From NCBI GenBank assembly GCA_963824985.1, contig CAWGRQ010000027.1, positions 61,453 through 125,452 on the forward strand: 64,000 nucleotides of DNA, written 5' to 3'. Shown piece after piece: positions 34,894 to 43,470 of the stretch; within the stretch, counting starts at the first letter, position 1, and the number at the start of each line of letters is the position of its first letter. Source of the stretch: JAFNAG01 sp963824985 (lineage in GTDB: Bacteria > Acidobacteriota > UBA6911). The notes beneath the pieces are model-generated. The model did not search any database and had not been told where the DNA came from. It worked only from the letters and a program-made list of their open reading frames with translations. Made by a program: the position numbers and the translations under genes.

Positions 34894-35472
34894 ATGAAGA
34901 ACCTCGCATTTGATTTCTCAGCGTCAAGCGGCGGGCCCCTGGTGCTGGATGTTGAAACACAGTACCTGAGCGATGAAATTGCCGGCGGATGGAATGCCGT
35001 GCACAAATTCAGGGTCGCATTGGTTGTTACCTGGGATCAGCAGAGCGGTCTGCGCGTCTGGTACGAAGAAGACGTCCCGCGGTTGCTGGAGGAATCTGAG
35101 AAGTACGAGCCGATCGTTACCTTCAATGGTGAGGGGTTCGACTTCAAAGTGCTGAGCGCATATGGCGGGGTGGAATCGCTCTACCACCGGAGCCTTGACA
35201 TGCTCGCACGCCTCAGCAAATGCCTGGGATTCCGCATCAAGCTCGACTCGCTCGCGCAGGCCACCCTGGGTCGTGGAAAAACCGGCTCCGGAACGGAGAG
35301 CGTCTCCTGGTGGCGCTCCGGGGACCCGGCCCTGAGGCAGAAAGTGGTCGACTATTGCAGCATGGATGTCGAGCTCACCAGGGATATTTACCTGTTTGTC
35401 AAGCAGCACGGTTACGTGTGGATTGACGATGCGAAACAGAATGCGCGCCGCCGCATTGACATATCTTGGTAG
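34894..35472 (+). CDS. DEDD-family 3'-5' exonuclease (RNase H-like, YprB type)
   Basis: ATG 34894 with GAAGG eight bases upstream gives 192 residues; a TTG at 34873 is in frame. RNase H-like exonuclease motifs are visible: Exo I LDVET (Asp/Glu pair), Exo II FNGEGFDFKVL and Exo III YCSMDVELT, so all four acidic metal ligands are present. The fold corresponds to the predicted 3'-5' exonuclease domain of YprB-like proteins. It lies 15 bp before an SbcD/YhaO-like nuclease and a YhaN-like ATPase, implying a shared DNA-repair or nucleic-acid-processing operon. Confidence 0.83.
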   Translation: MKNLAFDFSASSGGPLVLDVETQYLSDEIAGGWNAVHKFRVALVVTWDQQSGLRVWYEEDVPRLLEESEKYEPIVTFNGEGFDFKVLSAYGGVESLYHRSLDMLARLSKCLGFRIKLDSLAQATLGRGKTGSGTESVSWWRSGDPALRQKVVDYCSMDVELTRDIYLFVKQHGYVWIDDAKQNARRRIDISW

Positions 35473-35487
35473 GCCCGGTGAATTCTT

Positions 35488-36636
35488 ATGACACCCGTCC
35501 GCTTCATTCACACCTCCGATATCCACCTCGATACCAGTTTCTCCGCCGCCGGTTTCCCCTCCCGGCTCGGCCACCGGAAACGGGAGGCGATACGGGGCAC
35601 CTTCCGGCATATCTTGGAGGATGCCCGGCGTGAAGAGGCGGACCTGGTGCTTATCGCCGGGGATCTCTATGAGCATGATCACGTCACCCCCGATACGGTC
35701 GAATTTTTAAAGCAGCAGTTTGAGAACCTGGGCCCGATTCCGGTCCTGATCGCGCCCGGCAATCACGATCCCTGCCTGCTGGCATCACCGTATCGCCAAG
35801 AGTCCTGGCCTGGGAACGTCCACATTTTTCTTGAAGAGGAATTCCGGTCGATTGAATTTCCCGACGCTCGCGTGCGCGTGACCGGATTCGGGTATGCCCA
35901 CACACAGATGCCGGAGCACATTTTTGAGAAACTGCCCGCGCTGCCCGGCGACGGCTGGAACCTGGTGCTGGCTCACGGTTCCGATATCGCCGTTATCCCG
36001 CCCGGGAAATCGGCTCACGGTCCCTTCACTTTTGACGAGATTGCGCACAAGAATGTGCTCTACTGCGCGCTTGGACACTATCACCAGCAGCGCCCCGTCC
36101 CCAATCCACTGGACGGCACTCAAATCTGGTACAGCGGCATTCCCGAAGGCAGATCCTGGGACGAGGAAGGTCATTGCGGGTATCTTCTGGGGGAAATCGG
36201 TGAAGCCGGAGAGCTGGCTGTAACGCCGCGCCAGTCATGCCAGTATCCGCTGGCAACCATCACGCTCGACTGCGACGGGTATTCCAGCCGGGAACAGATT
36301 GTCGACGAAATTCTGCGGCGACGAGGGACTGCGTTCGATACCCGGACGATCCTGCGCGTGCGGCTGGAAGGGTCTCCCGATCCGGGCCTGGTGCTGTCCA
36401 CCCCAGAATTGGAGGAGCGCCTTGCGGGGGAAGCGCTGCATATTACCTGGGAGGATCGCACTTCACCGGCTCTCGATTTTGACTCCCTGGCCAAAGAACG
36501 AACGTTGTGCGGCTATTATGCCCGTTCGATGAACCAGCAGATTGCAGCGGCGTTGGAGGCGGATCGTCCGGCGCTGGAACGCGCACGGCTCTATGGTGTG
36601 CAGGCGCTGCTGGGGCGGGAGGTGCGCGTCCGGTGA
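35488..36636 (+). CDS. SbcD/Mre11-like metallophosphoesterase (YhaO type)
   Basis: 382 residues. Calcineurin-like phosphoesterase motifs are intact: SDIHLD (residues 10-15), GDLYEHD (about 58-64), GNHD (about 91-94), AHGSDI and GHYHQQ. The protein has the length of YhaO/SbcD nucleases and a C-terminal capping region rich in charged helices. The stop overlaps the GTG start of the SMC-like ATPase, the usual translational coupling of SbcCD/YhaON pairs. The pair probably processes DNA ends or hairpins, which may matter in a genome with so many inverted repeats (inference). Confidence 0.9.
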   Translation: MTPVRFIHTSDIHLDTSFSAAGFPSRLGHRKREAIRGTFRHILEDARREEADLVLIAGDLYEHDHVTPDTVEFLKQQFENLGPIPVLIAPGNHDPCLLASPYRQESWPGNVHIFLEEEFRSIEFPDARVRVTGFGYAHTQMPEHIFEKLPALPGDGWNLVLAHGSDIAVIPPGKSAHGPFTFDEIAHKNVLYCALGHYHQQRPVPNPLDGTQIWYSGIPEGRSWDEEGHCGYLLGEIGEAGELAVTPRQSCQYPLATITLDCDGYSSREQIVDEILRRRGTAFDTRTILRVRLEGSPDPGLVLSTPELEERLAGEALHITWEDRTSPALDFDSLAKERTLCGYYARSMNQQIAAALEADRPALERARLYGVQALLGREVRVR

Positions 36637-39464
36637 ATCTGATCCGCTGTCACATATTGGGATTCGGAAAACTGGCCGGGCCGCCGCTCTCCTTTGCCGA
36701 GGGCCTGAATGTCGTATATGCCGCCAATGAAGGGGGCAAATCCACGCTTCAACGTGTCCTCACGGCTTTGCTGTATGGGCAGTTACGGCCGGACGTCAAA
36801 GCGCAGCGGCGTCTCGATCCCTGGGTGGAACAGTATAAGCCGTGGCGAGGAACCGAGTATGGGGCCACGCTCTGGTGCCGTCTGACGAATGGCCGGGAGC
36901 TGGAAATCCATCGCCGGTTCGGGCGCGATGAGAGCCGGCTGGAAATCCGGACCTCGGGAGGCGAGGAAATCTCGCGCGAATATGAAACGCTGCGCAACGG
37001 CGACGTGCTGTTTGCTGCTACCCATTTAGGTCTGGCAAAGGAGCTGTTCGAGTCGATTGCGGTGATCCGTGAAAGCGAGACCACGGAGATCAAGTACCGG
37101 GAGACTCTGCGCGACCGCATCGCCAACCTGGCCCAATCCGGCGACGAGAAGCTCTCCGTGCGCCTCAGCCTGGTCAAGCTGGAGGAAGCCCTCGAGTCCA
37201 TCGGATCCGAGCGCGCGCCCACAAAACCGTACAAGCAGGCACTCGACCGTTTTCAGGAGTTGCGGGAGGAATGGGAAGAACTCGAAACCCTGCGCCGTCA
37301 ATGCCAGGCCTGGATCGAGGAACGGGTCCGGCTAGGTGCGGAAATCGGACGCCTGGAGCAGGATCTCGCGGCTGCCGGGCGAGGCATCGTTGAGGCCCGC
37401 TGGCGCGAAGCCAGGCTTCAGGTGCAGACACTCGAGGAGATCGACGCCGAGCTGCGGGAGCTGCGCGGAGACATCGAGTCGCTCGGCGCCAACCCCGAAT
37501 TCCCGGTTCATCGCCTGGATGAATTGAACCGGCTGGTCGCCGATGGCGACAACATGATGCAGCGTCTTGAAGAGCTGCACGGCCGGACGAGGGATTCCTT
37601 GTCCCGGCATGAGCAGTTTGCGCTGGAACTCCAGAAGCTGGCCGCTTACGCACGCCTGCAGGCAACCGTCGAAACGGAGAAAATCACCGAGTGGTTTGTC
37701 AGTTTTCTGGGTCTCACACGGCAGAAGGACGATCTGCAACGCACCGCCGGCCGCCTGCTCGATGAGGCGGCCGTACTCATGCGCAGGATGGACGGATTAA
37801 GTCCGGCTCTGCAGGATGACAAGACCGACTGGGAGCGCAAGGCGCGTCAGGCGGCCGAAGAAGAACGGTCCGCGTCCGACCAACACGCGGCTTTGGCGGG
37901 AAAGGTCGCGCAGTGCCGGTCGGAGCACGCCCGCATCAGCTCCAATGCCAGGCGCCAGACCCTGCTGGCCGTGCTTGCGATCGTGTGCGCTCTCGCTTTG
38001 GGGGCCGGCGGTCCTGCGGGCGGAATCGTTCCGACGGCTCTATGGCTCGTCCCTGCCGGCGTTCTGGGTGTGGCCGGAGCGATACTCATGATGGCAGCCT
38101 CCAGGTCTCGGGTTGCCGCCCAACAGGCGAAGCAGTCCTACGATGTCATGGATGCAGGGCTGAAGCGTATGCGCGACCAGGCGCTGGAAATCCAGAGCGA
38201 ACTGCGCGAGGCGGTGTCGAGCTCCGGGTTCACCACGGTAGAGGAGTTTCTGGCCGCTGCCCGACAGACGGCTCTCGACCGCCAGCGGCTTGCCGACCTG
38301 GCCCCACGCATTCGCGAGGCCGAGCAGCATCGCGATCGCATCCAGGGAGAAGCGGACGCGGTCTATGCCCATCTCCGGGAATGCCTGTCGATTGCAGGTC
38401 TTGGCTGCGCCCCCGGGAACCTGAAAGCCCCGGTTGATGCCCTGAGGGCTAATCTGAAGCGCCATGCCGAGCTGCAGGCCGGTCAGCGGCGCGTCGATCA
38501 GGAAATGGCCGCCCTCAAGACAGATGAAGAGAGCCTGGGGATTCAAGCGGCCGCAATTGCCGCGCGCATCCAGGCGATCCTGGGAGAAGCGGAGGTCGAG
38601 TCCCCGGAAGCCTTCCGGCAAGGGTACGAGAATTGCCGCCGTTTGGCCGATCTGCGCGCCCGTGAGGCTTCCCGGGGGCGCGAATTTGACCGGCTGCGGG
38701 GAAACCTGGCCCTCGAGCAATGGAAGGAACGCCTGGAAGAGCTGCAAAAACTCAGGGGAGAGTCAGGCGAAGCCGGCCGGCTCCAGGGCGTTACCCCCGG
38801 GCAAGCCCCCAGCCTCCCCTACCTGCCGACGGTGGATGAAGCGGAACAGGAGGAGCGGCGGCTCGCGGATCTGCTGTCCGGCAGGAGGGAAGAGCACGCC
38901 CGGCTGGTTGAAAGGGTCCGGCAGGCGTTTCACAACTACCGCGCCCCGGCGGAAATCGAAGAGGATCTTGTCGCCGCCGAACGCGCTATCCAGGAATTCG
39001 GGGTGAATCGAAAAGCCCTCAACATCGCTCTGGACTCCATCCGCACCTTAGCTCGCCTGCAACAGGAAGTGTGCGCACCCCAGTTGAATCGGGCCGTCGA
39101 AGAACGATTTCTGCAGCTCTGCCCGGAGGGCTATGAAGAGGTTAAGATCGATCCCGATTTCAGAATTCAGGTGCGCGAGAAGGGGGCCGTGGAATTGCGT
39201 CCGGTGGAAAGCCTGAGCCGCGGAACCCAGGATCAGGTTTATTTTGCCGTTCGTTTCGGAGTGCTTGAACTGCTGGCCAGCAGCCAGGAATCGTGTCCCT
39301 GCCTCCTCGACGAACCTTTTGTCGCCTACGACCAGGATAGGATGGGCGCTGCCTTCCGCATCCTCGAAGCTGAAGCGGACCGGCGTCAGCTGATCCTCTT
39401 CACCTGTCGCGTTGATGTGCGCACTTTCGCTCTTCAGCACGGCGCCCATCTGGTGACCCTGTAA
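36633..39464 (+). CDS. SbcC/Rad50-like AAA ATPase (YhaN type) with membrane hairpin
   Basis: The start is GTG 36633, overlapping the upstream stop (GTGA); GGAGG lies about 11 bases before it. 943 residues: N-terminal ATPase half with Walker A NEGGKST (residues 32-38), long coiled coils (about 190-440 and 490-840), and C-terminal half with signature-like SLSRGTQDQ and Walker B CLLDEPF. Two adjacent hydrophobic segments at about residues 443-488 would form a membrane hairpin inside the coiled coil, as in Bacillus YhaN. It partners the preceding nuclease. Confidence 0.9.
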   Translation: MNLIRCHILGFGKLAGPPLSFAEGLNVVYAANEGGKSTLQRVLTALLYGQLRPDVKAQRRLDPWVEQYKPWRGTEYGATLWCRLTNGRELEIHRRFGRDESRLEIRTSGGEEISREYETLRNGDVLFAATHLGLAKELFESIAVIRESETTEIKYRETLRDRIANLAQSGDEKLSVRLSLVKLEEALESIGSERAPTKPYKQALDRFQELREEWEELETLRRQCQAWIEERVRLGAEIGRLEQDLAAAGRGIVEARWREARLQVQTLEEIDAELRELRGDIESLGANPEFPVHRLDELNRLVADGDNMMQRLEELHGRTRDSLSRHEQFALELQKLAAYARLQATVETEKITEWFVSFLGLTRQKDDLQRTAGRLLDEAAVLMRRMDGLSPALQDDKTDWERKARQAAEEERSASDQHAALAGKVAQCRSEHARISSNARRQTLLAVLAIVCALALGAGGPAGGIVPTALWLVPAGVLGVAGAILMMAASRSRVAAQQAKQSYDVMDAGLKRMRDQALEIQSELREAVSSSGFTTVEEFLAAARQTALDRQRLADLAPRIREAEQHRDRIQGEADAVYAHLRECLSIAGLGCAPGNLKAPVDALRANLKRHAELQAGQRRVDQEMAALKTDEESLGIQAAAIAARIQAILGEAEVESPEAFRQGYENCRRLADLRAREASRGREFDRLRGNLALEQWKERLEELQKLRGESGEAGRLQGVTPGQAPSLPYLPTVDEAEQEERRLADLLSGRREEHARLVERVRQAFHNYRAPAEIEEDLVAAERAIQEFGVNRKALNIALDSIRTLARLQQEVCAPQLNRAVEERFLQLCPEGYEEVKIDPDFRIQVREKGAVELRPVESLSRGTQDQVYFAVRFGVLELLASSQESCPCLLDEPFVAYDQDRMGAAFRILEAEADRRQLILFTCRVDVRTFALQHGAHLVTL

Positions 39465-39524
39465 GGCAATCCTCACGGATCCTGCAGCGGTCCCTCCGCT
39501 GTCGGGAAGGGAAGTTGGCGGAAC

Positions 39525-40382
39525 GTGCAGGTTCAGCACGATGGAAGAACAGATCGACCCGTGGCCGTGGTCACTGGAGCATCCAGCGGTATTGGCGCCG
39601 AGTTTGCCCGTGCCCTGGCCGCGCGCGGCTGCGATCTGGTGCTGGTGGCGCGGCGCAGAGATCGGCTGGTTGGTCTCGCGGGGGAATTGAGCCGGAACCA
39701 TGGAACAGGAGCGGAGATTCTGCCCGCCGACCTGAGCCGCGATGAGGATGTCGAGCGGCTCGCGCTACGGATCGCAGGGGAGACCCGGCTCGAAGTACTG
39801 GTCAACAATGCCGGTTTCGGACTGCTGGGAGACTTCCACGAAGCGGCGGCAGAGGCGCAGATGAGCATGTATCGGGTTCACGTGCTCGCCGTCGTGCGCC
39901 TGACCCATGCGGCGCTGCCGGTTCTGATCGCGCACAACCGGGGCGCGGTCATCAACGTATCATCGGTCGCCGGATTCACCCGAATGCCCGGCCACACGAG
40001 TTACGCCTCCACCAAGGAATGGATGATCGCCTTCAGCGAGTGCCTGCACCTGGAACTCAGGAATTCCGGATCCCGCGTCCGTGTTCAGGCGCTCTGCCCG
40101 GGATATACCCGCACGGAATTTCACGAGGTTCTGGGACTGGACCGGCAGGCGATCATGAAAAATCCGAAATTCTGGATGCCGGCCGGGTTTGTGGTTGGTG
40201 AATCGCTTAAAGCCCTGGACCGGGGACAATGGCTGGTGATCCCGGGCTGGCGTTATCGCATGATTGTCCGTTTCCTGAGCGTGGTTCCCCGGTCGTTGCT
40301 GCACCCCATCGTGACCCGGATCGCCAGGAAACGGCATTTGGCCGCGACCAACACAGGGGAAGACAGCCGGGGCCTGGGTTAA
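39525..40382 (+). CDS. Short-chain dehydrogenase/reductase
   Basis: 285 residues from GTG 39525; no in-frame ATG lies near the N-terminus. Classical SDR motifs: cofactor loop TGASSGIG, NNAG, catalytic Ser in NVSSVAG and YASTK as the YxxxK pair. The C-terminal extension (residues 235-285) is hydrophobic and basic (WRYRMIVRFLSVVPRSLL), resembling the membrane-associated DltE/YqjQ-like subgroup. Substrate unknown. It follows the YhaN gene by 60 bp on the same strand but has no obvious functional link. Confidence 0.88.
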   Translation: MQVQHDGRTDRPVAVVTGASSGIGAEFARALAARGCDLVLVARRRDRLVGLAGELSRNHGTGAEILPADLSRDEDVERLALRIAGETRLEVLVNNAGFGLLGDFHEAAAEAQMSMYRVHVLAVVRLTHAALPVLIAHNRGAVINVSSVAGFTRMPGHTSYASTKEWMIAFSECLHLELRNSGSRVRVQALCPGYTRTEFHEVLGLDRQAIMKNPKFWMPAGFVVGESLKALDRGQWLVIPGWRYRMIVRFLSVVPRSLLHPIVTRIARKRHLAATNTGEDSRGLG

Positions 40383-40480
40383 CGCCCGATCTGTCCGTGT
40401 CCGAGCGTGCTTTTGGCTATTGGCTCTAATTGACCTGCAATTGCAGGAGCGTACGGGTAACGGAGCCTTAAGATATCAAC

Positions 40481-42112
40481 ATGCCGAAAACCACAAAATC
40501 TGCAGAACCACGAAAATCCAGGCCGCTGCCGGCAGCGAAGGAACGCATCTGGCTGGAGGGCGGGCCGTACATGGCCCTGCTGCTGGCCGGCGCCGTGCTG
40601 CTTCGCCTGCCCCACCTCACGGAGAGCCTCTGGTACGACGAAGTCTGCTATACCTCGGTTTTCCTGAGAACTGACCGCCTCTCCACCCTCCTGTTCCGGG
40701 ATGTGCATCCGCCGCTGTATCCGCTTTTCATGTGGATCTGGACGGGCCTGTTCGGAGACGGCGAGCTGGCCATGCGGCTCCCCTCCCTGCTGTTCGGCCT
40801 GGCGTCGATCGTGATCCTGTTTTCGCTGGTCAAGCGCTGGCTTGGACCGAAGGTCGCCTGGCTGGCCGCCGGACTGCTGGCGGCATCGCCGGTCCACATC
40901 TGGCATTCGCACGAAGCCAAGAACAACATGCTCCTCCTGCTTCTGACGCTCGTGACCGTCCACTACCTGGCCCGGGCCTGGTCCGACAACCGCACGCGCA
41001 ACTGGATCCTGTTTGTGCTCTCTTCGCTGGCCGCCCTGTGGACCAATGCCTTTGCGCTGTGGGCGGTAGCAGCCCTTTATGTCTGGCTTTTGCTGCAGAT
41101 GATCCGGGAGCCGGGTCGCACCAGGCTGCGGGCGGTTTTGTGGAGCGGAATGGCCACGGCGCTAGGCTGGCTCCCCTTCGTGTGGCTGTTGCTCTCCAAC
41201 ACGGGCAGCCTGGAACGTGACTACCTGCGCCCATTCACACCGGCCGAAACCTATTCGCTCTTTTTGATCTATCTGAGTCACGGAAACACGCTGCGGACAA
41301 TCTCACCGTACGAACCCCTGCGCGCCTTGTTCAGCCAGCCGAAGGGATTCTTCCTGATTGAAGGTTTCTTCCTGCTGCTGGCGGGTGCAGGCTTCTGGCT
41401 CTGGGGACGGGAATGGAAGTCCGGCTCGACCGGGACTGCCAGGATGAGCCTGTCCGGCCGCCAGTGGAGCGAATTGCTGTTTTTGCTGCTGCTCCTCCCC
41501 CCGCTTCTGCTCATGGCGGCCTCTCTGTTCTATCCGGGCCTTTACATCGAACGCAGCATGATCATCCTGCTGCCGCCGTACTTGATCCTGATCGCCTGCG
41601 GGGTTATGGCCTGGCGTTCTCCCATCCTGAGCAGGGCACTGCTTGCCGTCCTGATCGGACTGAATGGATGGGCGCTGGTGAATCTCTATATTGTCAAGAC
41701 ACATACCTGGACCGTGTACAAGCAGAATCCGGACTGGAGGCCGGCGGCCGTATGGCTGAGCGGGGAGTATCGGGATACCCGTGGGAACCTGTTCATCCTG
41801 CACACGACTCCGGGGGAAGCCCTGGATTACAGCTACCGGCGGATGCTGGAGTCGATGCCACGCCAGGGTTCCGGCGTTCTGCCCCGTGAACTGCCGCACG
41901 GCAGGATGAGCGAGTACAACGAGGAGACCTTTGTTTCCTTCCTGAGGGAATACCGCCTCGAGCGCATTTATCTGATTCATGAACTCGCCTGGTCCCAGAA
42001 TTTCCCGAGCCTGATGGCATCGCTGGAAAGCAGCCCGGCTCTGGTTCCGGCAGGCAAAGCCGTCTTCAAGGGACTGGATATTTACCGGTTCGACGTGCGC
42101 CCGCTGCGCTGA
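40481..42112 (+). CDS. GT39-type membrane glycosyltransferase
   Basis: 543 residues with about 9-11 transmembrane helices. The conserved acidic pair after the first helix appears as LWYDEVCY near residue 52, followed by DVHPPLYPLF, both hallmarks of the ArnT/PMT (GT39) superfamily that transfers sugars from polyprenyl-phosphate donors. Helices dominate residues 30-400 and a periplasmic C-terminal domain occupies about 405-543. The acceptor is unknown: a lipid, protein or polysaccharide are all possible. Single-gene unit about 100 bp after the SDR gene. Confidence 0.85.
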   Translation: MPKTTKSAEPRKSRPLPAAKERIWLEGGPYMALLLAGAVLLRLPHLTESLWYDEVCYTSVFLRTDRLSTLLFRDVHPPLYPLFMWIWTGLFGDGELAMRLPSLLFGLASIVILFSLVKRWLGPKVAWLAAGLLAASPVHIWHSHEAKNNMLLLLLTLVTVHYLARAWSDNRTRNWILFVLSSLAALWTNAFALWAVAALYVWLLLQMIREPGRTRLRAVLWSGMATALGWLPFVWLLLSNTGSLERDYLRPFTPAETYSLFLIYLSHGNTLRTISPYEPLRALFSQPKGFFLIEGFFLLLAGAGFWLWGREWKSGSTGTARMSLSGRQWSELLFLLLLLPPLLLMAASLFYPGLYIERSMIILLPPYLILIACGVMAWRSPILSRALLAVLIGLNGWALVNLYIVKTHTWTVYKQNPDWRPAAVWLSGEYRDTRGNLFILHTTPGEALDYSYRRMLESMPRQGSGVLPRELPHGRMSEYNEETFVSFLREYRLERIYLIHELAWSQNFPSLMASLESSPALVPAGKAVFKGLDIYRFDVRPLR

Positions 42113-42255
42113 CATCCGGTACCGGCCGGGCCTTTCCCATTTCCGCGGTGAATGGCATCGGATCCGCAAGATTCAGAAACTGCCGACGGGCTGCACCTGT
42201 CATTGGGTGGGGAAAATCTAATTTCCCCGGCCTGACGCTTTCAGCGGAAGTTGGG

Positions 42256-43164
42256 CTAGCCCTTGACCAGATTGCGGAGGATGAAAAACAGATTCGCGGG
42301 GCGCTCGGCCAGGCGGCGCATGTAATAGGGATACCACCGTTTCCCGTAAGGGATGTACACCCGCACCTTGTATCCCTCCCCGGCGAGCTGCTGCTGCAGG
42401 TCGCGGCGGATTCCGTACAGCATCTGAAACTCGAAACCATCCCGGGGGAGGTTCCGCTCGCGGGCGAATTGCCGCGTGGCGGCGATCATGGCTTCATCGT
42501 GTGTGGCGATGCCGTGGTACAAACCGCTTTCCAGCATCAGTTTCATGAGCTTGATGTAGCTGGCGTCGGTGTCGCGTTTCTTCCGGAAAGCCACGGATGC
42601 AGGCTCGAGATACGCGCCCTTGCACAGCCGGATGCCGACCCGGTTCTCGATCAGCATGCGCACATCCTTCTCGCTCCGATACAGATATGACTGAATGACC
42701 GTGCCCACGTTCGGGGACTCTCCGTGGACCTGGAGAACGACGTCCAGCGTGCGCTGGGTGAAGCTGCTGTCCTCCATGTCAACGCGGATGAAGCCGTCGA
42801 GCTCCGCGGCGCGGCGCACAATCCGCACCAGATTCTGCCGGCAGAAATCCGTGTCCAGGCTCAGGCCGAGTTGGGTCAGCTTGATGGAGACGTTGCAGCC
42901 GACCTTTTCAGCGGCCAGCGTATCCAGCATGCCGACGATCTCATCCGTTGTACGCGAGGCATCCTCGCGCACGAGAGTGTTCTCGCCCAGGAGATCCATC
43001 GTGGCCGTGATTCCATGGAGGTTCGCCTCACGAGCGGCCCGGATGGCGTCCTGAATGGTCTCGCCGGCGACAAAGCGCCACGCCGTGTTCCGGAAGATGC
43101 TGAAGCGCAACATGAAGTTCTTGAAGGACTCCCGACGGGATAAAAAGAGCAATAAGGCGCGCAT
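42256..43164 (-). CDS. Proline dehydrogenase
   Basis: 302 residues, a stand-alone FAD-dependent ProDH domain. GGAGG precedes ATG 43164. Conserved blocks include DLLGEN near the N-terminus, SIKLTQLGL, VDMEDS, IRLCKGAYLEP, the GIATHDE strand and the C-terminal substrate-binding RRLAERPANLFF. It oxidises proline to pyrroline-5-carboxylate at the membrane and passes electrons to quinone. The P5C dehydrogenase partner is not in the window. Confidence 0.93.
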   Translation of the reverse strand: MRALLLFLSRRESFKNFMLRFSIFRNTAWRFVAGETIQDAIRAAREANLHGITATMDLLGENTLVREDASRTTDEIVGMLDTLAAEKVGCNVSIKLTQLGLSLDTDFCRQNLVRIVRRAAELDGFIRVDMEDSSFTQRTLDVVLQVHGESPNVGTVIQSYLYRSEKDVRMLIENRVGIRLCKGAYLEPASVAFRKKRDTDASYIKLMKLMLESGLYHGIATHDEAMIAATRQFARERNLPRDGFEFQMLYGIRRDLQQQLAGEGYKVRVYIPYGKRWYPYYMRRLAERPANLFFILRNLVKG

Positions 43165-43470
43165 GCGACTTTCCCTCCATGCCAGGCCGGCTGGCGGCTG
43201 GGGAAGATATTACATCGAAACCGCGGAACAGGTCATGCGCAAACGGATGAATAAAAGTGCACAGCGCAGGGCTCTCCGTGTCCTGAGATATCTTGCTTTC
43301 CTTTATTCATGAACAATGCGGGTTCGCGTTCTTCACGGTTCGCCTCCGATACGGCTCCGTCTGAATTGCATCCCACCGGCTCGATCCATGCCCGTGAAAA
43401 TCAGATTTCTGCTAAGATGAGCCTGCTCATTACCCGGAAACATTGCCAGCGACGGGCCTCGGAGTTGACC
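43165..43470. other. Divergent gap between proline dehydrogenase and acyl-CoA ligase
   Basis: About 300 bp with no gene, repeat or clear promoter that I can support. The acyl-CoA ligase frame is open leftward to 43309, but no ribosome site supports a start before 43471. Confidence 0.4.
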
